Source: Sphingobium faniae (GTDB taxonomy: Bacteria > Pseudomonadota > Alphaproteobacteria > Sphingomonadales > Sphingomonadaceae). Taken from it: DNA of 60,282 bases. The notes under the pieces were generated by a model, which was given only the letters and a program-made list of their open reading frames with translations, searched no databases and was not told the origin of the DNA. The translations under genes and the position numbers were made by a program. Shown in pieces: positions 8,919-17,710 of the stretch; within the stretch, counting starts at the first letter, position 1, and every line of letters starts with the position of its first letter. The DNA lies in assembly GCA_900100475.1 (NCBI GenBank), contig FMTU01000016.1:1-60282 (forward strand), written 5' to 3'.

Positions 8919-9806
8919 TCATGAGGGAAAGGGAGAGAGGGCGATCAGGCTTTCAACCCGCGCCAACAGAGGCGAATTGTCCTGACGCAGATAGGCGCCG
9001 TGGCGGCTGAACAGGAAGCCGATGGATCGGGTGATGGTGAAACCGGCAAGGCGCGGCCGCGCGACTCCCGGATGAGAATAGCTGATCGGCATGACGGTGA
9101 GGCCAAGGCCAGCCGCGACCATCTGCAATATGCGTTCGTCATTGGTGGAGCGAAGCGCGAAGGGTGGGCGAATGCCGCGTTCCGTGAAATGCCGGCTCGT
9201 ATCGGACAGGGCTTCGCAATGGCGGCGCACGATCATCGTTTCGCTGGCGATTTCCTCCGCGCCGATTTCCGCGCGGGCCGCCAGCGGATGGCTTGACGGC
9301 ATGGCGATGGCATAGCCTTCCTTCACCAGCGGCTGTTCCAGAAAGCGCCCGCCGCCCCGATCCGTCAGCGACAGGGCGACGTCAATCCGGCCGCGATCCA
9401 GTTTGCCGACAAGATCCCGCTCCGACCCATAAAGGATTTCGATGCTGCTCCGTTCGGCATCCGACAGGTCAGCCACCGCCGCCGCGATGATCGCCCCCGG
9501 CACGCTATGCAGTACGCCCAGGCGGCAATTGAGCTGCTGCTCGCCCATTTCCTCCGCGATCGCGCGCTGCGCCGAATTGAACTCCGCTTCGATCCGGCGG
9601 GCATATCCCAGCAGGCGCGTTCCGGCGTGGGTCAATTGCATGCGCTGGTTCGACCGGAAGAAAAGCTGCGCGCCGAGCGCTTTTTCCAGTTTCGCGATCC
9701 CGACCGACAGCGACGGCTGCGAGACATTGCAATGCGCGGCGGCGCGCGAAAAGCTGCCTTGATCGACGACGGCCAGAAAATAGCGAAGAAGATAGCGTTC
9801 CATCAT
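8919..9806 (-). CDS. LysR-family transcriptional regulator, divergent from the isovaleryl-CoA dehydrogenase operon
   Basis: The 295-residue protein has an N-terminal winged helix-turn-helix (FLAVVDQGSFSRAAAHCNVSQ, residues 10-30, then LEKALGAQLFFR) and a periplasmic-binding-like effector domain. It is transcribed away from the isovaleryl-CoA dehydrogenase operon, with only 87 bases between the starts, so it probably controls that operon. A 15-base dyad, ATAGATATTATCTAT, covers its own start codon and fits a T-N11-A LysR box, suggesting autoregulation. The gene begins with two ATGs (9806 and 9803) and neither has a good ribosome-binding sequence. The effector could be an acyl-CoA or a pathway acid, which is not visible from sequence. 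Confidence 0.9.
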   Translation of the reverse strand: MMERYLLRYFLAVVDQGSFSRAAAHCNVSQPSLSVGIAKLEKALGAQLFFRSNQRMQLTHAGTRLLGYARRIEAEFNSAQRAIAEEMGEQQLNCRLGVLHSVPGAIIAAAVADLSDAERSSIEILYGSERDLVGKLDRGRIDVALSLTDRGGGRFLEQPLVKEGYAIAMPSSHPLAARAEIGAEEIASETMIVRRHCEALSDTSRHFTERGIRPPFALRSTNDERILQMVAAGLGLTVMPISYSHPGVARPRLAGFTITRSIGFLFSRHGAYLRQDNSPLLARVESLIALSPFPS

Positions 9807-9819
9807 AGATATTATCTAT
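9805..9819. promoter_or_regulatory. Dyad at the LysR start (candidate LysR box)
   Basis: ATAGATATTATCTAT is a perfect 7-1-7 inverted repeat. It contains the T-N11-A spacing typical of LysR binding sites and overlaps the first LysR start codon, 75 bases upstream of the divergent isovaleryl-CoA dehydrogenase gene. Confidence 0.55.
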
Positions 9820-9893
9820 AGCGCGGGGTAAAAAACTTTCAATTTCAGAATCCCGGTCCGATTGATATCACGAGCGTCAAAGGAGAGGCTCCC

Positions 9894-11045
9894 ATGACCG
9901 ATTTCGATTTCGCGCTGGGCGACAATGCCGACATGATCCGCGAGAGCGCGGCGCGCTTCGCCACTGACAGGATTGCGCCGCTGGCGGCGGAAATTGACGA
10001 GAAGGACTGGTTCCCGCGCGAACTTTGGCCCGCCATGGGTGCGCTTGGCCTTCACGGCATCACCGTGGAGGAGGAGTTTGGCGGCCTGGGCCTGGGCTAT
10101 CTGGAACATGTCGTCGCGCAGGAGGAAGTGGCGCGGGCATCGGCATCCATCGGCCTTTCCTATGGCGCCCACTCCAATCTTTGCGTCAACCAGATCCGCC
10201 GTTGGGGCAATGCGGCGCAGAAGGCGAAATATCTGCCCAGGCTGATTTCCGGCGAGCATGTCGGCAGCCTGGCCATGTCGGAGGCGGGCGCAGGCTCCGA
10301 CGTCGTGTCGATGAAGCTCAAGGCCGAGAAGAAAGGGGACCGCTACGTCCTCAACGGCACGAAATTCTGGATCACCAATGCAGCCTATGCGGACACGCTG
10401 GTCGTCTATGCCAGGACCGGCGAGGGATCGAAGGGCATCACCACCTTCCTCATCGAAAAGGATATGAAGGGCTTTTCCATCGGGCAGAAGATCGCGAAGG
10501 TGGGCATGCGGGGTTCGCCGACGGCCGAGCTGGTGTTCGACGATTGCGAGGTTCCGCAAGAGAATATCATGGGGCCGCTGAACGGCGGCGTCGGCGTGCT
10601 GATGTCGGGCCTTGATTATGAACGCACGGTGTTGTCGGGCATTCAACTCGGCATCATGCAGGCCTGTCTTGACGTGGTCCTGCCCTATGTCCGGGAACGC
10701 AGGCAGTTCGGCAAGCCGATCGGCGCGTTCCAGTTGATGCAGGCGAAGATCGCCGACATGTATGTCGCGCTCAACAGCGCCCGCGCCTATGTCTATGCCG
10801 TCGCCAGGGCATGCGATGCGGGCAGGACGACCCGCTTCGATGCGGCCGGCGCGATCCTGCTGGCGAGCGAAAATGCGATGAAGACGGCGCTGGAGGCCGT
10901 GCAGGCGCTGGGCGGCGCGGGCTATACGAAGGACTGGCCGGTCGAACGCTATATGCGCGACGCCAAGCTGCTGGACATTGGCGCCGGAACCAACGAAATC
11001 CGGCGGATGCTGATCGGTCGGGAACTGATCGGATCGGGGCTATGA
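9894..11045 (+). CDS. liuA: Isovaleryl-CoA dehydrogenase-type acyl-CoA dehydrogenase
   Basis: The 383-residue protein spans the normal ACAD length. It has [14 protein letters not shown] in the flavin/substrate region, [16 protein letters not shown] in the C-terminal helices and the dimer motif [19 protein letters not shown]. The catalytic base is the isovaleryl-CoA dehydrogenase kind: Glu243 in [11 protein letters not shown], with Gly at the MCAD position. It oxidises isovaleryl-CoA to 3-methylcrotonyl-CoA in the leucine pathway, passing electrons to ETF. It is the first gene of a six-gene operon with both methylcrotonyl-CoA carboxylase subunits, which supports the name. A GGAGAGG ribosome-binding sequence precedes the ATG. 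A related branched acyl-CoA substrate remains possible. Confidence 0.88.
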   Translation: MTDFDFALGDNADMIRESAARFATDRIAPLAAEIDEKDWFPRELWPAMGALGLHGITVEEEFGGLGLGYLEHVVAQEEVARASASIGLSYGAHSNLCVNQIRRWGNAAQKAKYLPRLISGEHVGSLAMSEAGAGSDVVSMKLKAEKKGDRYVLNGTKFWITNAAYADTLVVYARTGEGSKGITTFLIEKDMKGFSIGQKIAKVGMRGSPTAELVFDDCEVPQENIMGPLNGGVGVLMSGLDYERTVLSGIQLGIMQACLDVVLPYVRERRQFGKPIGAFQLMQAKIADMYVALNSARAYVYAVARACDAGRTTRFDAAGAILLASENAMKTALEAVQALGGAGYTKDWPVERYMRDAKLLDIGAGTNEIRRMLIGRELIGSGL

Positions 11046-11088
11046 CGTCGCGCTTTTCTGGCAACGGGACATCGGCGGGAGAAGGAAT

Positions 11089-12690
11089 TTGAGCGCACCG
11101 GTCCTTGATACGAAGCTGGCGGTGGAGAGCGAAGCCTTTCGCGCCAATGCCGACCACAACCGCGCGCTCGCCGAAGAACTGCGGGCGAAAGTCGCCGTGG
11201 CAGCGGAAGGCGGATCGCATCGTGCGCGGGACAAGCATGTTTCGCGCGGCAAGCTGCTCCCGCGCGACCGTGTGGAACGCCTGCTCGATCCGGGTTCGCC
11301 TTTTCTGGAGATCGGTCAACTTGCGGCCAATCATCTCTATCATGACGAAGTGCCGGGCGCGGGCCTGATCACCGGCATCGGCCGGGTGTCGGGCCGTCAG
11401 GTGATGATCGTCTGCAACGATGCGACGGTGAAGGGCGGGACTTATTATCCGCTCACCGTCAAGAAGCATCTGCGCGCGCAGGAGATCGCGCTCGAAAACC
11501 GGCTGCCTTGCGTTTATCTGGTCGACAGCGGCGGCGCGAATCTTCCCAATCAGGCGGAAGTCTTTCCCGACCGCGACCATTTCGGCCGCATCTTCTATAA
11601 TCAGGCGCAGATGTCGTCGCGCGGCATTCCCCAGATCGCCTGCGTCATGGGCAGTTGCACGGCGGGCGGCGCCTATGTGCCGGCCATGTCGGATGAAACC
11701 GTGATCGTGCGCAACCAGGGCACGATCTTTCTCGCCGGACCGCCGCTGGTGCAGGCGGCGACCGGCGAGGTGATTTCCGCCGAGGATCTGGGCGGCGGCG
11801 ACCTGCATGGCCGCAAGTCGGGCGTGGTCGATCATGTCGCGGAAAATGACGAACATGCGCTCTCGATCGTCCGCGATATCGTCTCTACGCTCCAGCCCGA
11901 GCGGGAGGCCGATCTCAACCTGCGCGCGCCCAAGGCGCCCGAATGTGATCCGGAAGAACTTTACGGCATCATTCCGCAGGATGTTCGCGCGCCCTATGAT
12001 GTGCGCGAGGTGATTGCGCGGATCGTCGACGGCAGCGAATTTCACGAGTTCAAGGCGCTTTATGGCACGACGTTGGTATGTGGTTTCGCGCATATCTGGG
12101 GGATGCCGGTCGCGATCCTCGCCAATAACGGCGTGCTGTTCAGCGAAAGCGCGGTCAAGGGCGCGCATTTCATAGAACTGGCCTGCCAGCGGCGCGTGCC
12201 GCTGCTGTTCCTCCAGAACATCTCCGGTTTCATGGTCGGCGGTAAATATGAGGCGGAAGGAATCGCCAAGCATGGCGCGAAGCTGGTGACAGCGGTGGCG
12301 ACGGCGCAGGTGCCCAAGATCACGGTGCTGATCGGCGGCAGCTTTGGCGCGGGCAATTATGGCATGTGTGGGCGCGCCTATCAGCCGCGCTTCCTCTTCA
12401 CCTGGCCCAATGCGCGCATTTCCGTGATGGGAGGCGAGCAGGCGGCGAGCGTGCTGGCGACCGTGCATCGCGACGCCGCGACCTGGACGCCGGAACAGGC
12501 GGAAGCGTTCAAGGCGCCGATCCGCCAGAAATATGAGGAGGAGGGCAGCCCCTATTATGCCACGGCGCGGATGTGGGACGATGGCGTCATCGACCCCGCC
12601 CAGACCCGCGACACGCTGGGCCTTGCCCTTGCCGCCACGCTGAACGCGCCGGTCGCCGACCGTCCGCAGTTCGGCATTTTCAGGATGTGA
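11089..12690 (+). CDS. liuB: Methylcrotonyl-CoA carboxylase beta (carboxyltransferase) subunit
   Basis: The 533-residue carboxyltransferase has two crotonase-like halves. The first contains [19 protein letters not shown] and [19 protein letters not shown], and the second contains [22 protein letters not shown] and [16 protein letters not shown]. This is the MccB/LiuB pattern, with the glycine-rich oxyanion loops for the acyl-CoA enolate and for carboxybiotin. Together with the alpha subunit it converts 3-methylcrotonyl-CoA to 3-methylglutaconyl-CoA. I take the TTG at 11089 as the start because AGAAGGA lies six bases before it and no ATG fits. Geranyl-CoA or another branched enoyl-CoA is an alternative substrate that sequence alone does not exclude. 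Confidence 0.9.
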   Translation: MSAPVLDTKLAVESEAFRANADHNRALAEELRAKVAVAAEGGSHRARDKHVSRGKLLPRDRVERLLDPGSPFLEIGQLAANHLYHDEVPGAGLITGIGRVSGRQVMIVCNDATVKGGTYYPLTVKKHLRAQEIALENRLPCVYLVDSGGANLPNQAEVFPDRDHFGRIFYNQAQMSSRGIPQIACVMGSCTAGGAYVPAMSDETVIVRNQGTIFLAGPPLVQAATGEVISAEDLGGGDLHGRKSGVVDHVAENDEHALSIVRDIVSTLQPEREADLNLRAPKAPECDPEELYGIIPQDVRAPYDVREVIARIVDGSEFHEFKALYGTTLVCGFAHIWGMPVAILANNGVLFSESAVKGAHFIELACQRRVPLLFLQNISGFMVGGKYEAEGIAKHGAKLVTAVATAQVPKITVLIGGSFGAGNYGMCGRAYQPRFLFTWPNARISVMGGEQAASVLATVHRDAATWTPEQAEAFKAPIRQKYEEEGSPYYATARMWDDGVIDPAQTRDTLGLALAATLNAPVADRPQFGIFRM

Positions 12691-12695
12691 GCGTG

Positions 12696-14549
12696 ATGAT
12701 CCAGTCCCTCCTCATCGCCAATCGGGGCGAAATCGCCTGTCGGGTGATCCGCACCGCCCGTCGTCTCGGCATCCGCACGATCGCCGTCTATTCCGACGCG
12801 GACGCGGATGCGCTGCATGTCCGCTCCGCCGATCAGGCCGTCCATATCGGCCCATCGCCAGTGCGCGAATCCTATCTGGTGGGCGACAGGATCATCGCCG
12901 CCGCGCTGGAGACAGGAGCGGAAGCCATCCATCCAGGCTATGGCTTCCTCAGCGAAAACGCCGAATTCGCGCAGGCCGTTCAGGATGCGGGCCTGATCTG
13001 GGTAGGGCCGGATCCGGCCTCGATCACCGCCATGGGCCTGAAGGATGCCGCCAAGAAGCTGATGCAGGATGCGGGCGTGCCGACGACGCCCGGCTATCTG
13101 GGCGATGATCAAAGCCCTGAGCGCCTGAAGGCGGAAGCCGATGCGATCGGCTATCCGGTGCTGATCAAGGCGGTCGCGGGCGGCGGCGGCAAGGGAATGC
13201 GCAAGGTCGACAGCGCAGCCGATTTCGCCGATGCGCTGCTGTCCTGCCAGCGCGAGGCGGCATCGAGCTTCGGCAACGATCAGGTGCTGCTGGAAAAATG
13301 GGTCACGAACCCGCGCCATATCGAGGTGCAGGTGTTCGGCGATAGCCATGGCCATGTCGTCCATCTGTTCGAACGCGACTGCTCGCTCCAGCGCCGCCAC
13401 CAGAAGGTGATCGAGGAAGCGCCCGCGCCCGGCATGGACGCGGAGACCCGCGCGGCCGTCTGCCAGGCTGCTGTCAATGCGGCCAAAGCGGTCGCCTATG
13501 TCGGCGCGGGCACGATCGAGTTCATCGCCGACGGATCGGAAGGGCTGCGTGCCGACCGCATCTGGTTCATGGAGATGAACACGCGGCTTCAGGTCGAGCA
13601 TCCGGTCACGGAAGAGATTACGGGGCAGGATCTGGTCGAGTGGCAGTTGCGCGTCGCCAGCGGAGAGAAGCTGCCGAAACGCCAGGACGAACTTTCGATC
13701 AATGGCTGGGCCATGGAGGCGCGCCTCTATGCCGAAGACCCGGTCAAGGGTTTCCTGCCATCCATCGGCACGCTCGACACGTTCGAACTGGGCGAGGGCG
13801 GTGGCGTGCGCATCGACACCGGCGTTCAGCAGGGCGCGGAAATCTCGCCCTTTTATGATCCGATGATCGCCAAGGTCATCGCCCATGGCCCGACCCGCGA
13901 GGCCGCGCGCGCGGCGCTGGAAGAGGCGCTGGACGATACCGCCATCTGGCCGCTCAAGACCAATGCGGGTTTTCTGGTGAAGGCGCTGGAGCATCCCGAT
14001 TTCGTCGCCGCTCGGCTCGACACCGGGTTGATCGGGCGCGAGGGCGATGCCTTGATGCCGCCCGCCCATCCCGATGAAGAGGCGTTGGCCGAGGCCGCCG
14101 CGAGCCTGTCGCATGGCGGGGCGCTGGCGGGCTTTCGCCTGAATGCGCCCATGAGCAGCGAGGCGGCTTTTCTGCTCGATGGCGAGAAGTTGACGATCCG
14201 CTTCGATCCGCGTCAGGGAAGGAACGAGGAGCCGCTGGAGGATGTACTCGTCGCGCAAGGCGGGCAGGTCTGGCGTCTGACGCCATGGCGCGCGGGTGGA
14301 GCAGGGGGGGCGGATGCCTCCGATGGCGCGATCCTTTCGCCCATGCCTGGCCGTATCATTGCCGTGTCCGTGACGGCGGGAGAGAGCGTGACCAAGGGGC
14401 AGAAGCTGCTGACGCTGGAAGCGATGAAAATGGAACATAGCCTGGTCGCGCCCTTTGACGGGATGATTGCCGAGTTGAACGTCAGGGAAGGCGGGCAGGT
14501 CAGCGAAGGCGCGTTGCTGGTGAAGATCGAGAAGGAGGAGGGGGCCTGA
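12696..14549 (+). CDS. liuD: Methylcrotonyl-CoA carboxylase alpha (biotin carboxylase/carrier) subunit
   Basis: From ATG 12696 the product has 617 residues. It starts directly with the biotin carboxylase fold (SLLIANRGEIACRVIRTARR), has the ATP-grasp glycine loop GGGGKGMRKV near residue 160, and the RLQVEHPVTEEITGQDLVEW motif near 300. It ends with a biotinyl domain carrying EAMKMEH, with Lys578 as the biotin site. A GTG one codon earlier (12693) is an alternative start. It carboxylates biotin with ATP and bicarbonate for the beta subunit. The stop overlaps the next ATG (TGATG), a sign of translational coupling. It is somewhat shorter than many family members, mainly in the region before the biotinyl domain. 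Confidence 0.9.
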   Translation: MIQSLLIANRGEIACRVIRTARRLGIRTIAVYSDADADALHVRSADQAVHIGPSPVRESYLVGDRIIAAALETGAEAIHPGYGFLSENAEFAQAVQDAGLIWVGPDPASITAMGLKDAAKKLMQDAGVPTTPGYLGDDQSPERLKAEADAIGYPVLIKAVAGGGGKGMRKVDSAADFADALLSCQREAASSFGNDQVLLEKWVTNPRHIEVQVFGDSHGHVVHLFERDCSLQRRHQKVIEEAPAPGMDAETRAAVCQAAVNAAKAVAYVGAGTIEFIADGSEGLRADRIWFMEMNTRLQVEHPVTEEITGQDLVEWQLRVASGEKLPKRQDELSINGWAMEARLYAEDPVKGFLPSIGTLDTFELGEGGGVRIDTGVQQGAEISPFYDPMIAKVIAHGPTREAARAALEEALDDTAIWPLKTNAGFLVKALEHPDFVAARLDTGLIGREGDALMPPAHPDEEALAEAAASLSHGGALAGFRLNAPMSSEAAFLLDGEKLTIRFDPRQGRNEEPLEDVLVAQGGQVWRLTPWRAGGAGGADASDGAILSPMPGRIIAVSVTAGESVTKGQKLLTLEAMKMEHSLVAPFDGMIAELNVREGGQVSEGALLVKIEKEEGA

Positions 14550-15001
14550 TGGCGGGCAAGTTTTTCGATCAGTGGACGATCGGCGAAAAGCTGGCGCATG
14601 ACATTCGCCGGACGGTGACGGAGACGGATAATCTCCTCTTCTCCACCATGACCCACAATCCGCAGCCGCTGCATATTGATCTGGAGGCCGCCAGAGCCAG
14701 CGAGTTCGGCCAGATTCTGGTCAACGGCACATTCACCTTCGCGCTCATGATCGGCTTGTCGGTCGGCGACACGACGCTGGGGACGCTGGTCGCGAATCTG
14801 GGCTATGACAAGCTCACCATGCCCAGGCCGGTATTCATCGGCGACACGTTGCGCGCGGAGACCGAGGTGACGGACCTCAAGCCTAGCAAATCGCGCCCCG
14901 GCGCGGGTATCGTGACCTTCACCCATCGCCTGCTCAACCAGCGCGACGAGGTGGTATGCCAATGCCTGCGCATGGCGCTGATTCAGGGCAGTGGAGCATG
15001 A
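14549..15001 (+). CDS. MaoC-family dehydratase
   Basis: The 150-residue hot-dog protein has the hydratase-2 region HNPQPLHIDLEAA near residues 36-48 and then VNGTFTFALMIGLSVGDTT. The conserved His is present (PLHID), while the usual Asp of the GDxNP motif appears as Asn. It is coupled to genes on both sides (TGATG upstream, ATGA downstream), forming a pair with the CitE-type lyase. MaoC/CitE pairs are known from itaconate and methylaspartate-type routes, where the MaoC enzyme hydrates a branched dicarboxylic enoyl-CoA and the lyase cleaves the product. Here it may hydrate 3-methylglutaconyl-CoA or a similar carboxylase product. That assignment is inference. Confidence 0.82.
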   Translation: MAGKFFDQWTIGEKLAHDIRRTVTETDNLLFSTMTHNPQPLHIDLEAARASEFGQILVNGTFTFALMIGLSVGDTTLGTLVANLGYDKLTMPRPVFIGDTLRAETEVTDLKPSKSRPGAGIVTFTHRLLNQRDEVVCQCLRMALIQGSGA

Positions 15002-15831
15002 CGCTCCGGTCGCTCCTGTTCGTGCCGGCGGATCGGCCGGAGCGTTTCGCCAAGGCGGCGGCGAGTGGCGCAGACGCGCTGATCCTCGACCTGGAGGACT
15101 CCGTCGCGCCGGAGAAGAAGGATGCAGGCCGCGCCGCGATTGCGCAATGGCTGGCGGGCGAACGGCCGGTCAAGACCTTCGTGCGCGTCAATCCGCTGGA
15201 TGGCGGGCTGACGGTGGCGGATCTGGCGGCGGTGTTGCCGGGGCGACCCGATGGGCTTGTCCTGCCGAAGTCGGAAGGTGCCGCCAGCGTCGAGGCGTTG
15301 CTCGCGGTGCTGGGCGATGTGCGGCTTCCCATCCTGCCGATCGCGACCGAAACGCCCGCTGCGATCTTTCAATTGGGCAGTTATGGCGCTGTGGGCGGGC
15401 ATTTGGCCGGGCTGACCTGGGGCGCTGAGGATCTTCCGGCGGCCATCGGCGCGGCCACATCGCGCGAAGCAGATGGCAGCTACACCGCGCCCTATGAAAT
15501 GGTGCGCGGCCTGACTCTTTTCGCGGCGCACGCGGCAGGCGTGGCGGCGATCGAGACCGTCTTCCCGCGCATCGACGCTCCCGATGCGCTCGGGGCCTAT
15601 GTCGCAAGGGCGCGCCGCGACGGCTTCACCGGCATGATGGCGATCCACCCGGCGCAGATCGAGATCATCAATCGCGGCTTCACCCCCACCGAGGCGGAAA
15701 TCGCTCATGCGCGCGCGGTGGTCGAGGCGTTTGCCGCCTATCCCGGCGTCGGTGCGCTGAAGCTGTACGGCAAGATGATCGACCGGCCTCATCTGGTGCA
15801 GGCGCGGCGTATATTGGCATTGGAGGCATGA
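14998..15831 (+). CDS. HpcH/HpaI aldolase family, CitE-like CoA-ester lyase
   Basis: The 277-residue TIM-barrel protein begins with RSLLFVPADRPERFAKA and contains DALILDLEDSVAPEKK, the FVRVNP strand, a substrate-loop Glu in PIATETPAA, and the MMAIHPAQIEIIN motif of CitE/citramalyl-CoA lyases. Members cleave 3-hydroxyacyl-CoAs such as citramalyl- or malyl-CoA to acetyl-CoA and a keto acid, using Mg2+. The ATG at 14998 overlaps the MaoC stop. In this operon no HMG-CoA lyase gene is present, so this protein could cleave 3-hydroxy-3-methylglutaryl-CoA or a related compound. This is a proposal from position, not a demonstrated activity. Confidence 0.83.
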   Translation: MTLRSLLFVPADRPERFAKAAASGADALILDLEDSVAPEKKDAGRAAIAQWLAGERPVKTFVRVNPLDGGLTVADLAAVLPGRPDGLVLPKSEGAASVEALLAVLGDVRLPILPIATETPAAIFQLGSYGAVGGHLAGLTWGAEDLPAAIGAATSREADGSYTAPYEMVRGLTLFAAHAAGVAAIETVFPRIDAPDALGAYVARARRDGFTGMMAIHPAQIEIINRGFTPTEAEIAHARAVVEAFAAYPGVGALKLYGKMIDRPHLVQARRILALEA

Positions 15832-16622
15832 CGATGGAGGACTTCACCACTTTGCGGTTCGAGCGCGATGGTGCCGTCGCCGTCATCGCGATCAACCGGC
15901 CGCAGGCGGGCAACGCCATAGATGTCACCATGTCGCGGGAACTGCTCCACGCCGCGATTGCCTGCGACCGGGACGACAGCGTCCGTGCGGTCCTGCTTCG
16001 CTCCGAAGGCAAGCTGTTCAGCGCGGGTGGGGACATCGGCGCTTTCGTCGGCGCTGGCGACAAGATGCCGGATCTCATTTCGGAAGAAACCGCCTATCTT
16101 CACGCCGCAGTCGCCCGGCTCGCGCGCATGGACAAGCCATTGGTCGTGGCGGTGCAGGGCTTCGCGGCAGGCGCGGGGTTCAGCCTTGCCATGCTGGGCG
16201 ACATCGTCATGGCAGGCAAGGCGGCGCAATTCACGCTCGCCTATACGGCGATCGGATTGACGCCCGATGGAGGCGCGAGCTGGCTGCTGCCCCGTCTGGT
16301 CGGCTATCGCAAAGCGCAGGAGATGATCCTGCTGAACCGCCGTTTCGGGGCGCAGGAAGCGTTGGACATCGGGCTGCTCACGCAGGTGGTCGAGGATGAG
16401 GACCTCCTGACGAGAGCGTTGGAAATCGCTCACCAGCTTGCCGCTGGCCCGACCAGGGCCTTTGGCCGTTGCCGCGATCTGATGCTGGGCTGTTTCGGAG
16501 AAACGCTGGAAACGCATCTGGAGCGGGAGGCCAGGGGAATCGTGGCCAGCGCTGGCGAACGCGATGGGAAAGAAGGCGTGCGGGCCTTCCTCGCCAAGGC
16601 GAAACCGGAATTCACCGGCTGA
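15828..16622 (+). CDS. Crotonase-family protein, PaaG/isomerase-like
   Basis: The 264-residue crotonase-fold protein has the oxyanion segment GKLFSAGGDIGAF and GFAAGAGFSLAMLGD. The two Glu residues used by true enoyl-CoA hydratases are absent (Ser and Tyr stand in their places). The Asp in GLTPDGGASWLLPRLVG is retained, as in PaaG-type isomerases. A methylglutaconyl-CoA hydratase would be expected in a leucine operon, but the active site fits double-bond isomerisation better. It is the last gene of the operon and overlaps the lyase stop (ATGA). The first of two possible ATGs, six bases apart, is taken here. Confidence 0.8.
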   Translation: MTMEDFTTLRFERDGAVAVIAINRPQAGNAIDVTMSRELLHAAIACDRDDSVRAVLLRSEGKLFSAGGDIGAFVGAGDKMPDLISEETAYLHAAVARLARMDKPLVVAVQGFAAGAGFSLAMLGDIVMAGKAAQFTLAYTAIGLTPDGGASWLLPRLVGYRKAQEMILLNRRFGAQEALDIGLLTQVVEDEDLLTRALEIAHQLAAGPTRAFGRCRDLMLGCFGETLETHLEREARGIVASAGERDGKEGVRAFLAKAKPEFTG

Positions 16623-16826
16623 ACAACGGAATGCGTCCGGCATCGGTCGATCCGGCGACGCCCGCTTTCCCGGTCGTGTATTTCAAGAAGGGCACGATTG
16701 CGCGACGCCTCGTCACGGCGCAGGCGATGGTGTCGAAAGATGCGCTGGCTGACCCGCCTTTCCGGGGAAGGAACTTGCTCTGGCTACCAGTCAGGCTCCA
16801 ATCTGAGCCATTACATTAAGAGATGT
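16623..16826. other. Non-coding gap between convergent genes
   Basis: The gap lies between the last gene of the liu-like operon and the convergent SDR. I see no clear T-tailed terminator, repeat or gene in it. Confidence 0.5.
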
Positions 16827-17624
16827 TCAGAACAACTGATCGCCCAGATCATCCTTGACGGCGCGGCGCGTGCCGGCGTCCAGCCGGATCGTTCCACCGT
16901 TCAACATCGGATTTTCGATGATGGCTTTGACCAGCAGCGCGAAATCGGATGGCAGGCCCATTCTCTTGGGGAATAGGGTTTCAGTGAGCAACGCGGCTTT
17001 CTGCCCATCGTCCAGATCCTTGAGGATGCCTGTATCGAACATGCTGGGGGCGATGGCCATGACCCGGATGCCATAGGGGGCAAGATCGCGCGCCATGGTC
17101 TGGCTGAGCCCTGCGACGCCAGCCTTCGCCGCGGCATAGCCGACCATGCCGACCGGCCCGCCGAAAGCGGCGATGGATGATGTGTTGATGATGACGCCAC
17201 GCTCGCCATCGGCATTGGGCGTTGCCTTGGCCATATGCAGGGCTTCCAGCCGGGACAGGTTGAAGCTCGCCACGATATTGGCTTCGATGGTGTGACGAAA
17301 CCGCTCCAAGGGGTAGGGGCCGGTGGCGTCTATTGTCCTGCGGGGCGATCCACCGCCGCCGCCTGCGACATTCGCGGCGATGTCGATGCCGCCCAATAAC
17401 CGGGCCGCGTCGTGCACGGCAGATTCGGTGCCCTCATGATCCAGTATATCGCAAGGGATGAAGGCCGCCGCCGCGCCAATATCGGCGGCGACGGCTGCGC
17501 CGGCCGAACCGGGAAGGTCCAAAATGGCGACCCGCGCGCCGCACTTCGCCAGTAACTCGGCGCTGGCCTTGGCCAGGCCACTGCCGCCGCCGACGATGAC
17601 CGCCCGTTTTCCTTCGATATCCAT
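16827..17624 (-). CDS. HSD10-like SDR (type II 3-hydroxyacyl-CoA dehydrogenase)
   Basis: I start this at ATG 17624 (265 residues), not at the ATG 42 bases upstream, because GAGAAGG lies just before it. The sequence follows the 17-beta-hydroxysteroid dehydrogenase type 10 pattern. It has GGGSGLAKASAE at the nucleotide site, an acidic ILDLPGS after strand 2, NVAG, GVIINTSSIAAF, YAAAK and the tail AIIENPMLNGGTIRLDAG. HSD10-type enzymes oxidise short and branched 3-hydroxyacyl-CoAs with NAD and some also act on steroids. The gene lies 86 bases beyond the TonB receptor on the same strand, separated by a strong hairpin. A beta-oxidation role for a branched or cyclic chain is likely. Confidence 0.85.
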   Translation of the reverse strand: MDIEGKRAVIVGGGSGLAKASAELLAKCGARVAILDLPGSAGAAVAADIGAAAAFIPCDILDHEGTESAVHDAARLLGGIDIAANVAGGGGGSPRRTIDATGPYPLERFRHTIEANIVASFNLSRLEALHMAKATPNADGERGVIINTSSIAAFGGPVGMVGYAAAKAGVAGLSQTMARDLAPYGIRVMAIAPSMFDTGILKDLDDGQKAALLTETLFPKRMGLPSDFALLVKAIIENPMLNGGTIRLDAGTRRAVKDDLGDQLF

Positions 17625-17670
17625 CGCGACCTTCTCGCTGACGGGCAAAGCCTGTTTCGGCCCCATAATG

Positions 17671-17703
17671 TCGCTGGCCGTTCCGCAGGGGGACGGCCAG
17701 CGA
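17671..17703 (-). terminator. Strong hairpin between TonB receptor and SDR
   Basis: A perfect 11-base stem (17671-17681 with 17693-17703) has an 11-base loop and starts eight bases after the receptor stop codon. There is no T-run, so it may attenuate transcription or stabilise the receptor message rather than end it fully. Confidence 0.5.
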
Positions 17704-17710
17704 TTGTCAG

